Assembly: GCA_019550975.1 (NCBI GenBank)
Contig: SDWH01000007.1
Coordinates: 1 to 64,000, forward strand
From: Bacteroidales bacterium SW299
Lineage (GTDB): Bacteria > Bacteroidota > Bacteroidia > Bacteroidales > Bacteroidaceae
Direction: 5' to 3'
Length of the DNA stretch: 64,000 nucleotides
Made by a program: the position numbers and the translations under genes
The notes under the pieces: generated by a model
What the model was told of the DNA's origin: nothing
Seen by the model: the letters and a program-made list of their open reading frames with translations, nothing else
Databases searched by the model: none
Shown: positions 53,203-62,800 of the stretch, piece after piece
Layout: each line of letters begins with the position of its first letter
Position numbering within the stretch: the stretch's first letter is position 1

Positions 53203-55086
53203 TTACCATCCAGGGTTCTGCACTAATCCTCTGGCCCGATCTATTTCACTTTGTGCTATTGGATACAGATACATTTTGTTGTCCCAATATCGTGTTTCCA
53301 GCTCGTTTCTTTGATAGAAGTCTTCAAAAAGGAATCCTTGTCCATTGTCATTGGCCATTACATTCATGCGAAAGATTTTTCTGTTTTCTTCTTTTTCAAA
53401 CAATAAACGGCGGCATAAAGTGAAATAACGATCTCCTTCAAAAGCTAGTTCCGTCTGTCTTTCTCGGAGAATCCATTTCCGCATTTCTTCTTTGTTGCCG
53501 ATTGCTTCAGGATAAGTTTCGGCAATGCCTGGAATGCCGGCGCGTTCGCGCAACAAATTGAAATAAGTGACAATATTGCGGTTATTCGGGTCATATTCAT
53601 TCATGGCTTCCATGTAGTTCAATAATATTTCTGCATAACGAATATGAATGTAGGGACGAAATCCTGTTGGAGTGTCATTAATGGTGTTTGATTCCGGACT
53701 TACCATTTTTGCAACATTATATCCAGTAAAGTCTGGGATGTTTTGGCTTGCCCCGGATAGTCCTGAATAGTAGTATTCTGCACGTCCGATTCCGTTCTGA
53801 TTCTCTTCACTAGAGAATCGGTCTCTTGCATCACTGGTTGTTGCGGATATCACAGGACGAGCATTGTAATGAACAGATGCATAGAATCGAGGATCCCTAT
53901 TGACATACATATTGGATTCCCCGGCACGATAGCCTTGGTTCAGTCCCCCGCGGACACCACTTCCATAATTAGCAGGATCATCTTGCTGTGCAAATCCTAT
54001 TTCAGTATAATCTAAATCGTCATTGATGTCAAGCCCTTTGCGGGTAAGGAATGCGTCCACTACATTTTGTGTGGCATTGGTTTCTGCATATCCGCCAGGT
54101 TTAGGATTACATCTTTCATCGTGTGCCCAAAGCCAATAATCTCCATATATGTATGTTCCGAATAGAATTTCTGGATTTTCACTTTCTAGAAATGTATCGC
54201 GGAAAGACAGGAAAGGGTCAAAGATTGCATCTCCTCCGTCTATATTATTCTTATATAAATGATGGACATTTAAGTCTATGACTCTTTGTGCAGCTTCAGC
54301 GGCTATTCTCCATTTCTCCGCATCGTATGTCAGAGGAGCCAATTGTTCGCCGTCTTTGTTTTTGAAGTCGTTGAAACGGGAATTCCCATTCCATAACTCA
54401 CTAGCAGCCAGCAAGCGTATTTGAGAAATAACGGCTAGTGCAGAGCCTTGTGTAGGATGCCCTATGTTGGCTGCTACTGGCCAAGTGACAGGCAGATAGT
54501 CTAATGTAGATTCCAGCAGGTCGCAAATATATTCTACGCACTCATCGAATGGGCGGCGAGTATAAGTGCTGAAATCAGCGTCCATAGCGGCAGGAGTATC
54601 GAAAAGAGGGATTGGCCCCCACAGACGGAGTAGATTCCAGTAAAACCATCCCCTTAAAAAGCGGGATTCTGCTTTGTATTGATTTTTTAGTTCGAGACTG
54701 ATGATATTTTCAGGTACGCGATCTATGTTTTCTTCAAAAATCAAAGATTGGCGGATTGCTCGAAAGCAAGTATTCCACCTTCCGCTTAAATCGCAGTTTG
54801 TGGAAGGTCCCCAATTTCCTGTAATAATACTCTTTATGGCCACACCTGTCAATGAACACGAAGTTTCATCTGCCATTCCCATGTGGATTTGGTCATCGGT
54901 ATCTTTCCAAATATAGCCATAGATGTTGTATAGATACGATTCGGCATCGGCGCGAGTACTCCAGACCTGTTCTTCATCTTTCAGATTCTCAGGTTTTTGA
55001 TCCAGATAGTCACAAGAGGTAGATAAGCAAGATAATCCGGTAATAAATATGCCTGTATATATTAATGATTTCAATGTCTTTTTCAT
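53203..55086 (-). CDS. SusD/RagB-like surface lipoprotein (PUL 2)
   Basis: This is the 627-residue partner of the PUL 2 SusC. The signal ends in LSTSC followed by DYLDQKPENL, the typical SusD beginning. Family helices are seen in ESRFLRGWFYWNLLRLWGPIPLF and in FNLLRERAGIPG / ILRERQTELAFEGDRYF. It ends AQSEIDRARGLVQNPGW, the usual SusD ending. It is about 100 residues longer than the PUL 1 SusD, mostly in the middle region, which may reflect a larger ligand. Confidence 0.95.
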   Translation of the reverse strand: MKKTLKSLIYTGIFITGLSCLSTSCDYLDQKPENLKDEEQVWSTRADAESYLYNIYGYIWKDTDDQIHMGMADETSCSLTGVAIKSIITGNWGPSTNCDLSGRWNTCFRAIRQSLIFEENIDRVPENIISLELKNQYKAESRFLRGWFYWNLLRLWGPIPLFDTPAAMDADFSTYTRRPFDECVEYICDLLESTLDYLPVTWPVAANIGHPTQGSALAVISQIRLLAASELWNGNSRFNDFKNKDGEQLAPLTYDAEKWRIAAEAAQRVIDLNVHHLYKNNIDGGDAIFDPFLSFRDTFLESENPEILFGTYIYGDYWLWAHDERCNPKPGGYAETNATQNVVDAFLTRKGLDINDDLDYTEIGFAQQDDPANYGSGVRGGLNQGYRAGESNMYVNRDPRFYASVHYNARPVISATTSDARDRFSSEENQNGIGRAEYYYSGLSGASQNIPDFTGYNVAKMVSPESNTINDTPTGFRPYIHIRYAEILLNYMEAMNEYDPNNRNIVTYFNLLRERAGIPGIAETYPEAIGNKEEMRKWILRERQTELAFEGDRYFTLCRRLLFEKEENRKIFRMNVMANDNGQGFLFEDFYQRNELETRYWDNKMYLYPIAQSEIDRARGLVQNPGW

Positions 55087-55107
55087 TGTCGTTTTTTTTA
55101 ATAGTGA

Positions 55108-58100
55108 TTAAAATGCAACTCTCATACCGAATGTAATCATTCGCGTCAATGGATAATTGGTTGCGTTTGAACCTAATTCGGGATCCCAAAGTTTGAATTT
55201 AGAGAAAGTTAGTAAGTTCTGTCCTGAGGCATAAAAATAAAGATAATTTATACCTTTGTTTTCGAGCCACTTGTTTTCCAAAGTATAACCGATTGAGGCT
55301 TGCTTCAGACGGATATAACTTCCATCTTTCAGCCAATGTGTACTGTTTACATAGTTATTGTCGGTTGTACTCATTCCAGCTGTAAGACGTGGATACCATG
55401 CGTTGGGATTCGGATTATCTTCAGTCCATCTGTCCAAAACTTTAGAGATGACATTATTGGGATACTGCCCCATCCCTGAGAACGGAACGACTCCTGCACC
55501 GGCTGCACCCCATTCGCTTGTTATGTAAGAACCATTTGCCATTATGTTAACATCGGCTACGCCTTGGAAGAATAGAGAAATGTCAAAATGGTGGAAATTC
55601 AGGTTAAATCCTGCTCCGTATGACCATGATGGGAAATTTGATTTGCCTAAATAACATTGATCGTTGGCATCAATTTTCTTGTCACCGTTCAGGTCTTTGT
55701 ATTTCAAGTCACCTGGTGCTAGTTCACGCATCTGTTCCGGACTACTTTTTATTTCTTCGTAACTTGTAAAGTAGCCTTCTGAAATATATCCATAAAATTC
55801 TCCATAACGAGTCCCTTCTGACTTTTGGTAGTCATATTCCATTTCCGGTTCGTCTCTGAATACTATTTTATTTTTGCTGTATGTTACGTTTCCAAATACA
55901 CGAAGATTGACTTTGGGAGTGATATTGGTTTGATATTCCAGATTACAGTCAAAGCCTGTGTTGTCCATTTCTCCCATGTTTGCATAGATGGCGGCATCGA
56001 ATCCTGCCATTCCAGGCAATGATGAACGTTGAATAAGTATGTCTTTACGTCGTTCCTTGTACCAATCGATGTTCAGGTTTAGTTTGTTGAAAAGCCTAAT
56101 GTCCAGTCCGACGTTTGTCTTGTAGGACTTCTCCCAAGTAAGGTCCTCAATACCCAGTACAGTTTCTTTAATACCGGAAACTGTTGAACCGTTCGGGCCA
56201 AAGCCATAAGAATTTCCGTTTCCATATTGATTGAAATAGGCAAAACGAGTGGAGGTTCCACCAATATTGTCATTACCGACGATACCATATGATGCGCGTA
56301 ATTTCAGTAGATTGATTTTTTTTGAGAGGATTTTGAAGAACGGTTCATTGGAGATGACCCAGCCAGCCGAAACTGCAGGGAAGAAGCCGAAACGTTGGTT
56401 TGGAGCAAAGTTTTCAGAGCCTGTATAAGATCCGTTCACTTCTGCCAGATACCTGTCATTGTATGAGTAGCTTACACGTCCGGCTATGGCTTGATTGCGG
56501 TACGGAATGGAACTGATGGCATCACCGGCTGTGCCAATTAGTCGGTTGCGCATATTATATAAAACCATTGCGGCTACATTATGTTTGCCAAAAGTCCGGT
56601 CATACGCCACATTCAATTCTGTGTACATGACACGTTCTCCGCTTGACCCGCTGGAGTACCCTAGTTCGTCTGAACCTTCTTTTGTCGTATCTCCGAATAT
56701 AAGTTCTCCGTTCTCATTACGTCCTGATGCCATCCATAGATCAACCCCTCCTGTTCTATAGTTATAGAAAGCACTGTATGTATCGAAAGAGAAGCGAGCG
56801 TAAGCGGAAAGTCCCGGTGTGATAAAGTCTAAATTCTGTTTTAATGTGAAAACAGACTGAATCATTGGACGGAATTCATCCGTGTAACCAGTATTCTGTA
56901 ATTCGTTGACAGGGTTGGCTCCTGTATTTGCTGGAGGACCAGCCCAACGACCATCGGGGTAGCGAATGGGAAAGGCAACTGGTGATGTGGAATATGCCAT
57001 ATACCAGATCTTTGAAGAAGAAGCAGCTGGGTAGCGTGAGTCTACCAGCATGGCGGCAAGATTCATTTGAAGCAATGTTGTCTTAGTGATGTTTACGTCA
57101 ATGTTGCTGCGGAAGTCGTAGCGTTTGTAATTCAGCTGGGGATTGTAGCCGTTCTCTTCGTGTACATTGTACTGTCCGTTCTGGTTGTAGAACGAGGCGG
57201 AAAGATAATAGCGAACCAGTTCGCTACCTCCATTGATGTTGACATTGACGTTCGTTACGGACGACAAATTTTTGTAGATATTGTCTATCCAGTTTACGTT
57301 CGGATATAAATAGGGATCCAGTCCGCTGGCAGTTTTTAGTATTTGTTCCTGCGAGTAGACTTCTGATAATCCAGAATTGCGGCGGCTCTCATTGTATAGT
57401 TTCATGTAGTTGATTCCGTCCAGCATGTCGGGAACCTTAGTGAATGTTGAGAAGCCACTTTCCACTTTAACGGATACTTTCGGCTTTCCCACCATACCGC
57501 GTTTGGTTGTGATAATCATCACACCGTTCGCACCTTTGGCTCCGTACATGGCGGTGGCAGAGGCATCTTTCAGCAAAGAAATGCTGGTGATGTCTTCCGG
57601 ATCGATATTGTTGTAAGCTCCTCCGTAAGTACTGTTGATGTCTTCACGCTGTACCCCATCCACGATAATCAGAGGAGATGTGTTACCTGTAAACGTTCCG
57701 ATACCGCGGATGGTGAATGTGGAGTTGTCGTATCCTGGCTCTCCGCTTGACTGGACAGAGATGATACCTGCCACTTTTCCTTGGAGCGAGTTAGAAAGGT
57801 TTGCGGCGGGAGTCTTCAAGCTTCCTGCGCTGATGGAAGTTACGGCCCCGGTCATTGTAACCTTTTTTTGTGCTCCATAACCTACCACCACCACCTCTTC
57901 CAGTTCGGAGGTCGTTTCTTTCAATGTGACATCAAGTGTTGTATTTTTTCCGACTTTCACAATCTGCGGGTTGAATCCCAAAAAACTGAATTCCAGTTCG
58001 GCATTCTCGTCGGGTACGGTAATCATGTAGAAACCGTCTACATCTGTCACTACTCCTGTAGTTGTGTTTCGTATCTTCACGCTTGTCCCTGGAAGAGATT

Positions 58101-58536
58101 CTCCGTCAATGGTCGTTACGTTTCCTTTCACTACATGGCTTTCACTACCGGCAGTGCCGTGTGTCTGATTTGATGGAGAAAGCATGATTTGTTTTCCTTG
58201 CATTTTCCATGAAACATTTTTGTTGCGGAAAGCGTTTCTCAATACTTCTTCGATAGGAGCGTTGTTCATCTTTACCGTAATTCTCAGGTTCTTGAACTGG
58301 CTGTCCTTGTAAAGGAATGAGTAGTCCGTTTTGCTTTGGATTTCGTTGACGAACTGTTTCAGTGTCACTTTGTTGACATCGATTGTGACGCCTCCATTCT
58401 GTTGTGCCAAGATTGGGGCGGGCATCAGGACAAAAAAGAATAAAAATTGTAAAAAGCAGACTTTCATTCCTAACGAATGAAAAAAAACGGGCAAAAAGGG
58501 ATTCCTACCTTCTTCAGGAATCGAAAAATTTTCCAT
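55108..58536 (-). CDS. SusC-like TonB-dependent transporter with STN domain (PUL 2)
   Basis: This 1142-residue outer-membrane importer also signals. After the signal region (about 1-44) comes an STN domain (about 49-118, VTIDVNKVTLKQFVNEIQSK onward), which contacts a FecR anti-sigma across the periplasm. Then come the carboxypeptidase D-like domain (about 137-215), LEEVVVVGYGAQKK, the plug (GAKGANGVMIITTKRG) and a barrel ending MRVAF. The start at 58536 (MENFSIPEEGR) gives an unusually polar lead before the hydrophobic stretch; an internal ATG at 58467 would give a short classical signal peptide. The adjacent FecR fits the STN domain. Confidence 0.95.
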   Translation of the reverse strand: MENFSIPEEGRNPFLPVFFHSLGMKVCFLQFLFFFVLMPAPILAQQNGGVTIDVNKVTLKQFVNEIQSKTDYSFLYKDSQFKNLRITVKMNNAPIEEVLRNAFRNKNVSWKMQGKQIMLSPSNQTHGTAGSESHVVKGNVTTIDGESLPGTSVKIRNTTTGVVTDVDGFYMITVPDENAELEFSFLGFNPQIVKVGKNTTLDVTLKETTSELEEVVVVGYGAQKKVTMTGAVTSISAGSLKTPAANLSNSLQGKVAGIISVQSSGEPGYDNSTFTIRGIGTFTGNTSPLIIVDGVQREDINSTYGGAYNNIDPEDITSISLLKDASATAMYGAKGANGVMIITTKRGMVGKPKVSVKVESGFSTFTKVPDMLDGINYMKLYNESRRNSGLSEVYSQEQILKTASGLDPYLYPNVNWIDNIYKNLSSVTNVNVNINGGSELVRYYLSASFYNQNGQYNVHEENGYNPQLNYKRYDFRSNIDVNITKTTLLQMNLAAMLVDSRYPAASSSKIWYMAYSTSPVAFPIRYPDGRWAGPPANTGANPVNELQNTGYTDEFRPMIQSVFTLKQNLDFITPGLSAYARFSFDTYSAFYNYRTGGVDLWMASGRNENGELIFGDTTKEGSDELGYSSGSSGERVMYTELNVAYDRTFGKHNVAAMVLYNMRNRLIGTAGDAISSIPYRNQAIAGRVSYSYNDRYLAEVNGSYTGSENFAPNQRFGFFPAVSAGWVISNEPFFKILSKKINLLKLRASYGIVGNDNIGGTSTRFAYFNQYGNGNSYGFGPNGSTVSGIKETVLGIEDLTWEKSYKTNVGLDIRLFNKLNLNIDWYKERRKDILIQRSSLPGMAGFDAAIYANMGEMDNTGFDCNLEYQTNITPKVNLRVFGNVTYSKNKIVFRDEPEMEYDYQKSEGTRYGEFYGYISEGYFTSYEEIKSSPEQMRELAPGDLKYKDLNGDKKIDANDQCYLGKSNFPSWSYGAGFNLNFHHFDISLFFQGVADVNIMANGSYITSEWGAAGAGVVPFSGMGQYPNNVISKVLDRWTEDNPNPNAWYPRLTAGMSTTDNNYVNSTHWLKDGSYIRLKQASIGYTLENKWLENKGINYLYFYASGQNLLTFSKFKLWDPELGSNATNYPLTRMITFGMRVAF

Positions 58537-58588
58537 ACATTTGCATTTTAAGATTAATGATTTAGTGGATTGTTAATTTTAAGCAGGG

Positions 58589-58620
58589 GATTGGGGAAAA
58601 ACGGCCATTTTTCTCCAATC
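58589..58620 (-). promoter_or_regulatory. Hairpin in the FecR-SusC spacer
   Basis: GATTGGGGAAAAA (58589-58601) pairs with TTTTTCTCCAATC (58608-58620) at 12 of 13 positions, with a six-base loop. It lies between the stop of the FecR gene (58671) and the start of susC (58536) on the minus strand. There is no U-tract after it, so attenuation or mRNA processing is more likely than full termination. Confidence 0.5.
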
Positions 58621-58670
58621 ATTTTGTTTCATGAGGTGTCCATTATTCAACTTTTTTAATTGTTTGTTTT

Positions 58671-59651
58671 TTATTCTTTGCAGGGCGTAAGCAGATAGCT
58701 TCCGTCCGGTTTCTTTTCCCATTGTATGGAGATGATGAATCCGAGTGTATGGAATACATCTTCAAGCGAAAGTTCTTTCCCGAAACGTCCGGAAAGAACT
58801 TCGTCTCTCAGGCTGTTTTCTCCGATGACGATATGCGTGTCATATCGCTGTTCCAGCATGAATACTACATCTTTCAGCGGCAATGATTCGATATTCAGGT
58901 ATTCGTCTTTCCATGCCGTGTAAAGATAGGCATTCACGTCTTTCACCTTGATTCCGTCATTTACTTTCACTATTCCCATTTCTCCGGGTTTCAGGATGAC
59001 TTCTTCAGATCGTCCGTTTCCTTCCAGTCTGACAGAGCCTTCTTCAAGTACGACTTCCATCGTATTTTCTGAGGATTCTTTCGTTATATCAAACCGTGTT
59101 CCAAGTACAGTCACCTCACCGATGTCGGTAAGCACCTTGAACTTTTTTCCGTTGTCTTTCCGCACGTGGAAATAGGCTTTTCCTTCCAAAGAAACTGTTC
59201 TATCTCCTGTTTTCATGTTTTCCGGATATTCTATCTTGCTTCCTTTTCCTAACCAGACCTCCGAACTGTCCGGAAGCGTTATGAACCGTGCCTCTTCTTC
59301 CGTGTTCATCGCAATGATCATTTCAGAATCTTTTGTCAGATAGCTGAGAGTGAATCCTCCTATTGCGATGAGGCTGATGCAGGCTGCAGCTGCATAACGC
59401 CACATGCGGACGATGCGGAGTCTGGATTTCTCTTTCTGTATACCCTGTTCAATCTTTTCCCATACGTTATCCCTTCTGTTATCAATTACCTTAGTGTTCC
59501 ACACGAAGTGGCTTCTCTCTATAGTGTTGAACGCCCTTTTTAAAGAGGGGTCGTCTTTTAGGAGAGAACGGAGCTCCGTGTCGTCCTCTTTTGTTGCCCG
59601 GCCCGTTATCCGGATGACCAGCAATTCCCATATTCTGTCTAATACCTTCAT
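58671..59651 (-). CDS. FecR-type anti-sigma factor
   Basis: This inner-membrane regulator holds an ECF sigma factor until the SusC-STN domain signals. The 326-residue protein has a cytoplasmic N-terminal part (about 1-85), a membrane helix (YAAAACISLIAIGGFTLSYL, about 90-110), a FecR domain (ARFITLPDSSEVWLGKGSKI, then EVTVLGTRFDI and VVLEEGSVRL) and a C-terminal DUF4974-like domain (LPLKDVVFMLEQRYDTHI). The frame is open another 40 codons upstream; the ATG at 59651 is preferred because family members begin near it. The cognate ECF sigma gene is normally just upstream, but here that place is taken by a repeat array and GH2. Confidence 0.9.
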   Translation of the reverse strand: MKVLDRIWELLVIRITGRATKEDDTELRSLLKDDPSLKRAFNTIERSHFVWNTKVIDNRRDNVWEKIEQGIQKEKSRLRIVRMWRYAAAACISLIAIGGFTLSYLTKDSEMIIAMNTEEEARFITLPDSSEVWLGKGSKIEYPENMKTGDRTVSLEGKAYFHVRKDNGKKFKVLTDIGEVTVLGTRFDITKESSENTMEVVLEEGSVRLEGNGRSEEVILKPGEMGIVKVNDGIKVKDVNAYLYTAWKDEYLNIESLPLKDVVFMLEQRYDTHIVIGENSLRDEVLSGRFGKELSLEDVFHTLGFIISIQWEKKPDGSYLLTPCKE

Positions 59652-59768
59652 GAAACTTTGTTTTAATGGTTTGTTCATAAATAAAGACAAGAGTTTTTCG
59701 GAAAGTACGTAGTGAAAATCGGTTTTTTCTGAATTTTTTCTTTTGGACCGAAAACAGAATACTCTTGC

Positions 59769-59866
59769 CATAATCTGTATCTCTAGACTGGAATGTACAT
59801 CTCAAAACTGGAGATATATGTCTTTAGGTTGAGGATGTATTCTCCATCCTGGAGATACAGAATTTT
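59769..59866. repeat. 21-bp tandem palindromic repeat array, locus C
   Basis: Units of 20-21 bases start at 59785, 59805, 59826 and 59846, preceded by a partial unit from 59769. Cores resemble GGAGATATATGTCT. Outer arms TCTGTATCTC (59774-59783) and GAGATACAGA (59852-59861) pair, and GCCA / TGGC extend the pairing. It begins ten bases past the GH2 stop (minus strand) and lies upstream of the FecR gene. Confidence 0.75.
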
Positions 59867-59875
59867 TGGCGGAAA

Positions 59876-62800
59876 TCACTTTTGTTCTTCAAGAACCGTA
59901 ATTTCTGCTCCCGAGGCGTAATCGTTTCCGTATTGTTCGCTCAAAGCCATGAAACGCACGAAGCGTGCCTTTATCGGGGATGGGAACAATACTTTCTTCT
60001 CGTTTTGCGTATTCTCGAAACTTCCTTTGCAGACTGGTTTTCCCCAGATCTTTCCATCTTGGCTGACATAAATGGCATAATCTTTTACATTTCCGTTGCT
60101 GTTGTCTTGTCTGGGATAGTAAGTGATGCCTTTTAGTGTTCTCTCTTCGCCTGTGTCAAGGTCTACCCAATGAGGATATTTCGCCTGGGTAACCGAATAC
60201 ATTGTGTGCCAAATGGTATTGAGATCGCCGTCCGTGAGATGGGAAGCATTCCCTTCTCCCGGTTCTTCACTGCTTGCGTACACAGCTTGTGCATTGATGT
60301 TGGGCATCTTGCCGAATGTGATGCTTGTTTTTGATGAGGGATTCTTCTGTTCCCAGGCAGTGATTGCCCCTCCTTCAACCAGCGGGAACGGAGCTTCATA
60401 TCTGCGTGGCTTCGAATCTCCTATGGTATAGAGCACTTCCATGGTATCCGATGATATGATTTCTATCTTTCCCATACGGTTTCTTGTGATGGAAAGAGGA
60501 ATCCGGGACGTTGCTTTTACGCAGGCTCTTTGTGACAGATCCCCTCCTGCGGGGCGTATGATAAATCCCATTGTGTGGTGGCCGGCTGTAATCTGGTCTT
60601 TTTTTAGCGGTATAGGCCCGCAGCTGCATCCGCCCAGTCCGGTCACTCCGCAGTCTAAGTGCAGGAAAGTACTTCCTGTTTTTTTCAGCTGATACGGATG
60701 AGAGGCCAGTGTCATGTCAAGAGCTGAGTAGGGTAGCGCCGATACGGCAAGTGGGGCACGTGCGATAAAAAGCACTCCTTCTCCCTCGTCATCAGTCAGT
60801 GCGCACCAGCGCACGTCTTCATGGTTTCCTGTATTCTGAGGCTTGGGAAAAGGAACGAACTCATCCGCCACTTTACTTTTGTGTATTTCAATGAACTGAC
60901 TGCTTTTTCGGTCGGAATAATTGTCAATGGGGCCTCGTCCGTAATAGGTGAAGTCGTTGAACCTTTCGGGTATTTCCATCGCATAGCCCAGTCGCGGAAG
61001 AATTGTTTCCGGACGGTTAGAAACGATGCTTGATGCAAGTTCGATGGAACCGTCCTTGTAGATGTTCCATGCGAGATTGGAGGTAAACTTGAAGTCGCTT
61101 TCTTCAAAAGGCTGTGTCGTCCGTTCTTCAATAGAGTTGCGTCCGGAATACACCCCGCCATGTATTGTGGCTCCGCAGGGTGCCTGTGATTCAATGGTAA
61201 ACAAAAGTGTCAGCGTTCCGTCTTTGTTGTTCTTCGCGCGGAAGCCTGTCACTTTGTGCTGCAGATTGTGCAGTCCGTTTTCAAACCAGGAGGCGAATAT
61301 CCAGTTGTCGTTGTTTACGAATGCCCGGAAAGCATCCAGTTTGGGGCCTTTCCCTTCTTTGATGACTGTTTTTCCGTTGTAGTCCAGCTGATGGATAGTG
61401 CCTTTGCTTTTGTCGAAAATAACTTCAAATCCCTTTCCTCTTATGGAAATCAGTTTCTTGTCTGTTTCTAGCCCTTCAGTTCTTATGGGTTCGGATGAGG
61501 CTGTAACTTCTGCTATTGAAGGACGCTCTGCTTCTTCTTTAATTGCAATCTGTTCTTCTGCTATGACATAGCCTTTCTTTGCCCAAGGCTTGTCTTCTTT
61601 CAATAGGAACTGAATTTTGACGAAATATTCGGCATCATTTCTTATTTCTGGTATGTAAGGGAGCACAATTTCTTTCCGTGTCCTTGGAGAAACAGTGCCG
61701 GGGGAGAGTGTTCCTGCCTTTATTTCTCTCCCGTCTTTATAGAATGACCAGCGAATGTTATAATCGTCTAATGTCTTAAAGTAATATTTGTTGAAAATCT
61801 CGATTCGTCCTTTTTTTATGTCAATCGGGCGCGTTTCAATGTGTTGGTAAACTTTTTTGACTTCATAATATTGAGGTTTGGGAGTCAGATTACCGAACAT
61901 GATACCGTTCATTACGAATTGCCCGTCGTTCGGATAGTCGCCAAAGTCACCTCCATAGGCGAAATAGCGTTCACCGGTCTTTGGATCGTAGTTGAGCATG
62001 GACTGGTCTACCCAGTCCCATATCGCTCCTCCGCAGAGATAGTTGGTTGATTCTATCGCTTCCCAGTAATCGGTTAAATTGCCTGATGCATTGCCCATCG
62101 AATGTGCATATTCTGAAATGTGGAAAGGATATTTGATATTGTATTTGCCCGATGCGGCTCCTCGTACCCATTCTACAGAAGGATACTGGTTAGAACCGAT
62201 GTCTACAATATCATTGTTACGCTCGTATTGCACGGGTCGTGACGTGTCGAACTTCTTTAGTTCCCGGTAGGCGCTCAGAAAATTATTTCCCGGCCCTCCT
62301 TCATTCCCCAATGACCAAATAACGACGGAAGGATGGTTTATTGTGGCATGTGCCATTTCCATTACGCGGGCTATGTGTGCATTCTCCCATTCTTTTGGAT
62401 GTGAGAGCGATTCTTTTCCGTATCGGTATTCGTGTGATTCCAGATTGGCTTCATCTTCAAGATAAATGCCATATTTGTCACAGAGATGATACCAGTACGG
62501 GTCAGTCGGATAGTGGGAGTTTCGTACATGATTGATGTTGGCTCGTTTCATCAGCATAATTTCTTCTTTCATCTGTTTATGTGTTATGGCATGACCTGAT
62601 TCGGGATTGGTTTCGTGGCGGTTGACCCCTTTCAGTTTGACAGGCTTCCCGTTGATGTAGTGGTATCTTCCCGCTAATCCGAATTCGTCCTCTGATGCTG
62701 GAGTGTCTTTAATTTCCACCTCTCGGAACCCTACGGTTGTAGAAACAGTTTCGATGGTATGGCCTTTTTGATCTTTCAGTTCGGCTACTAATGTATATCG

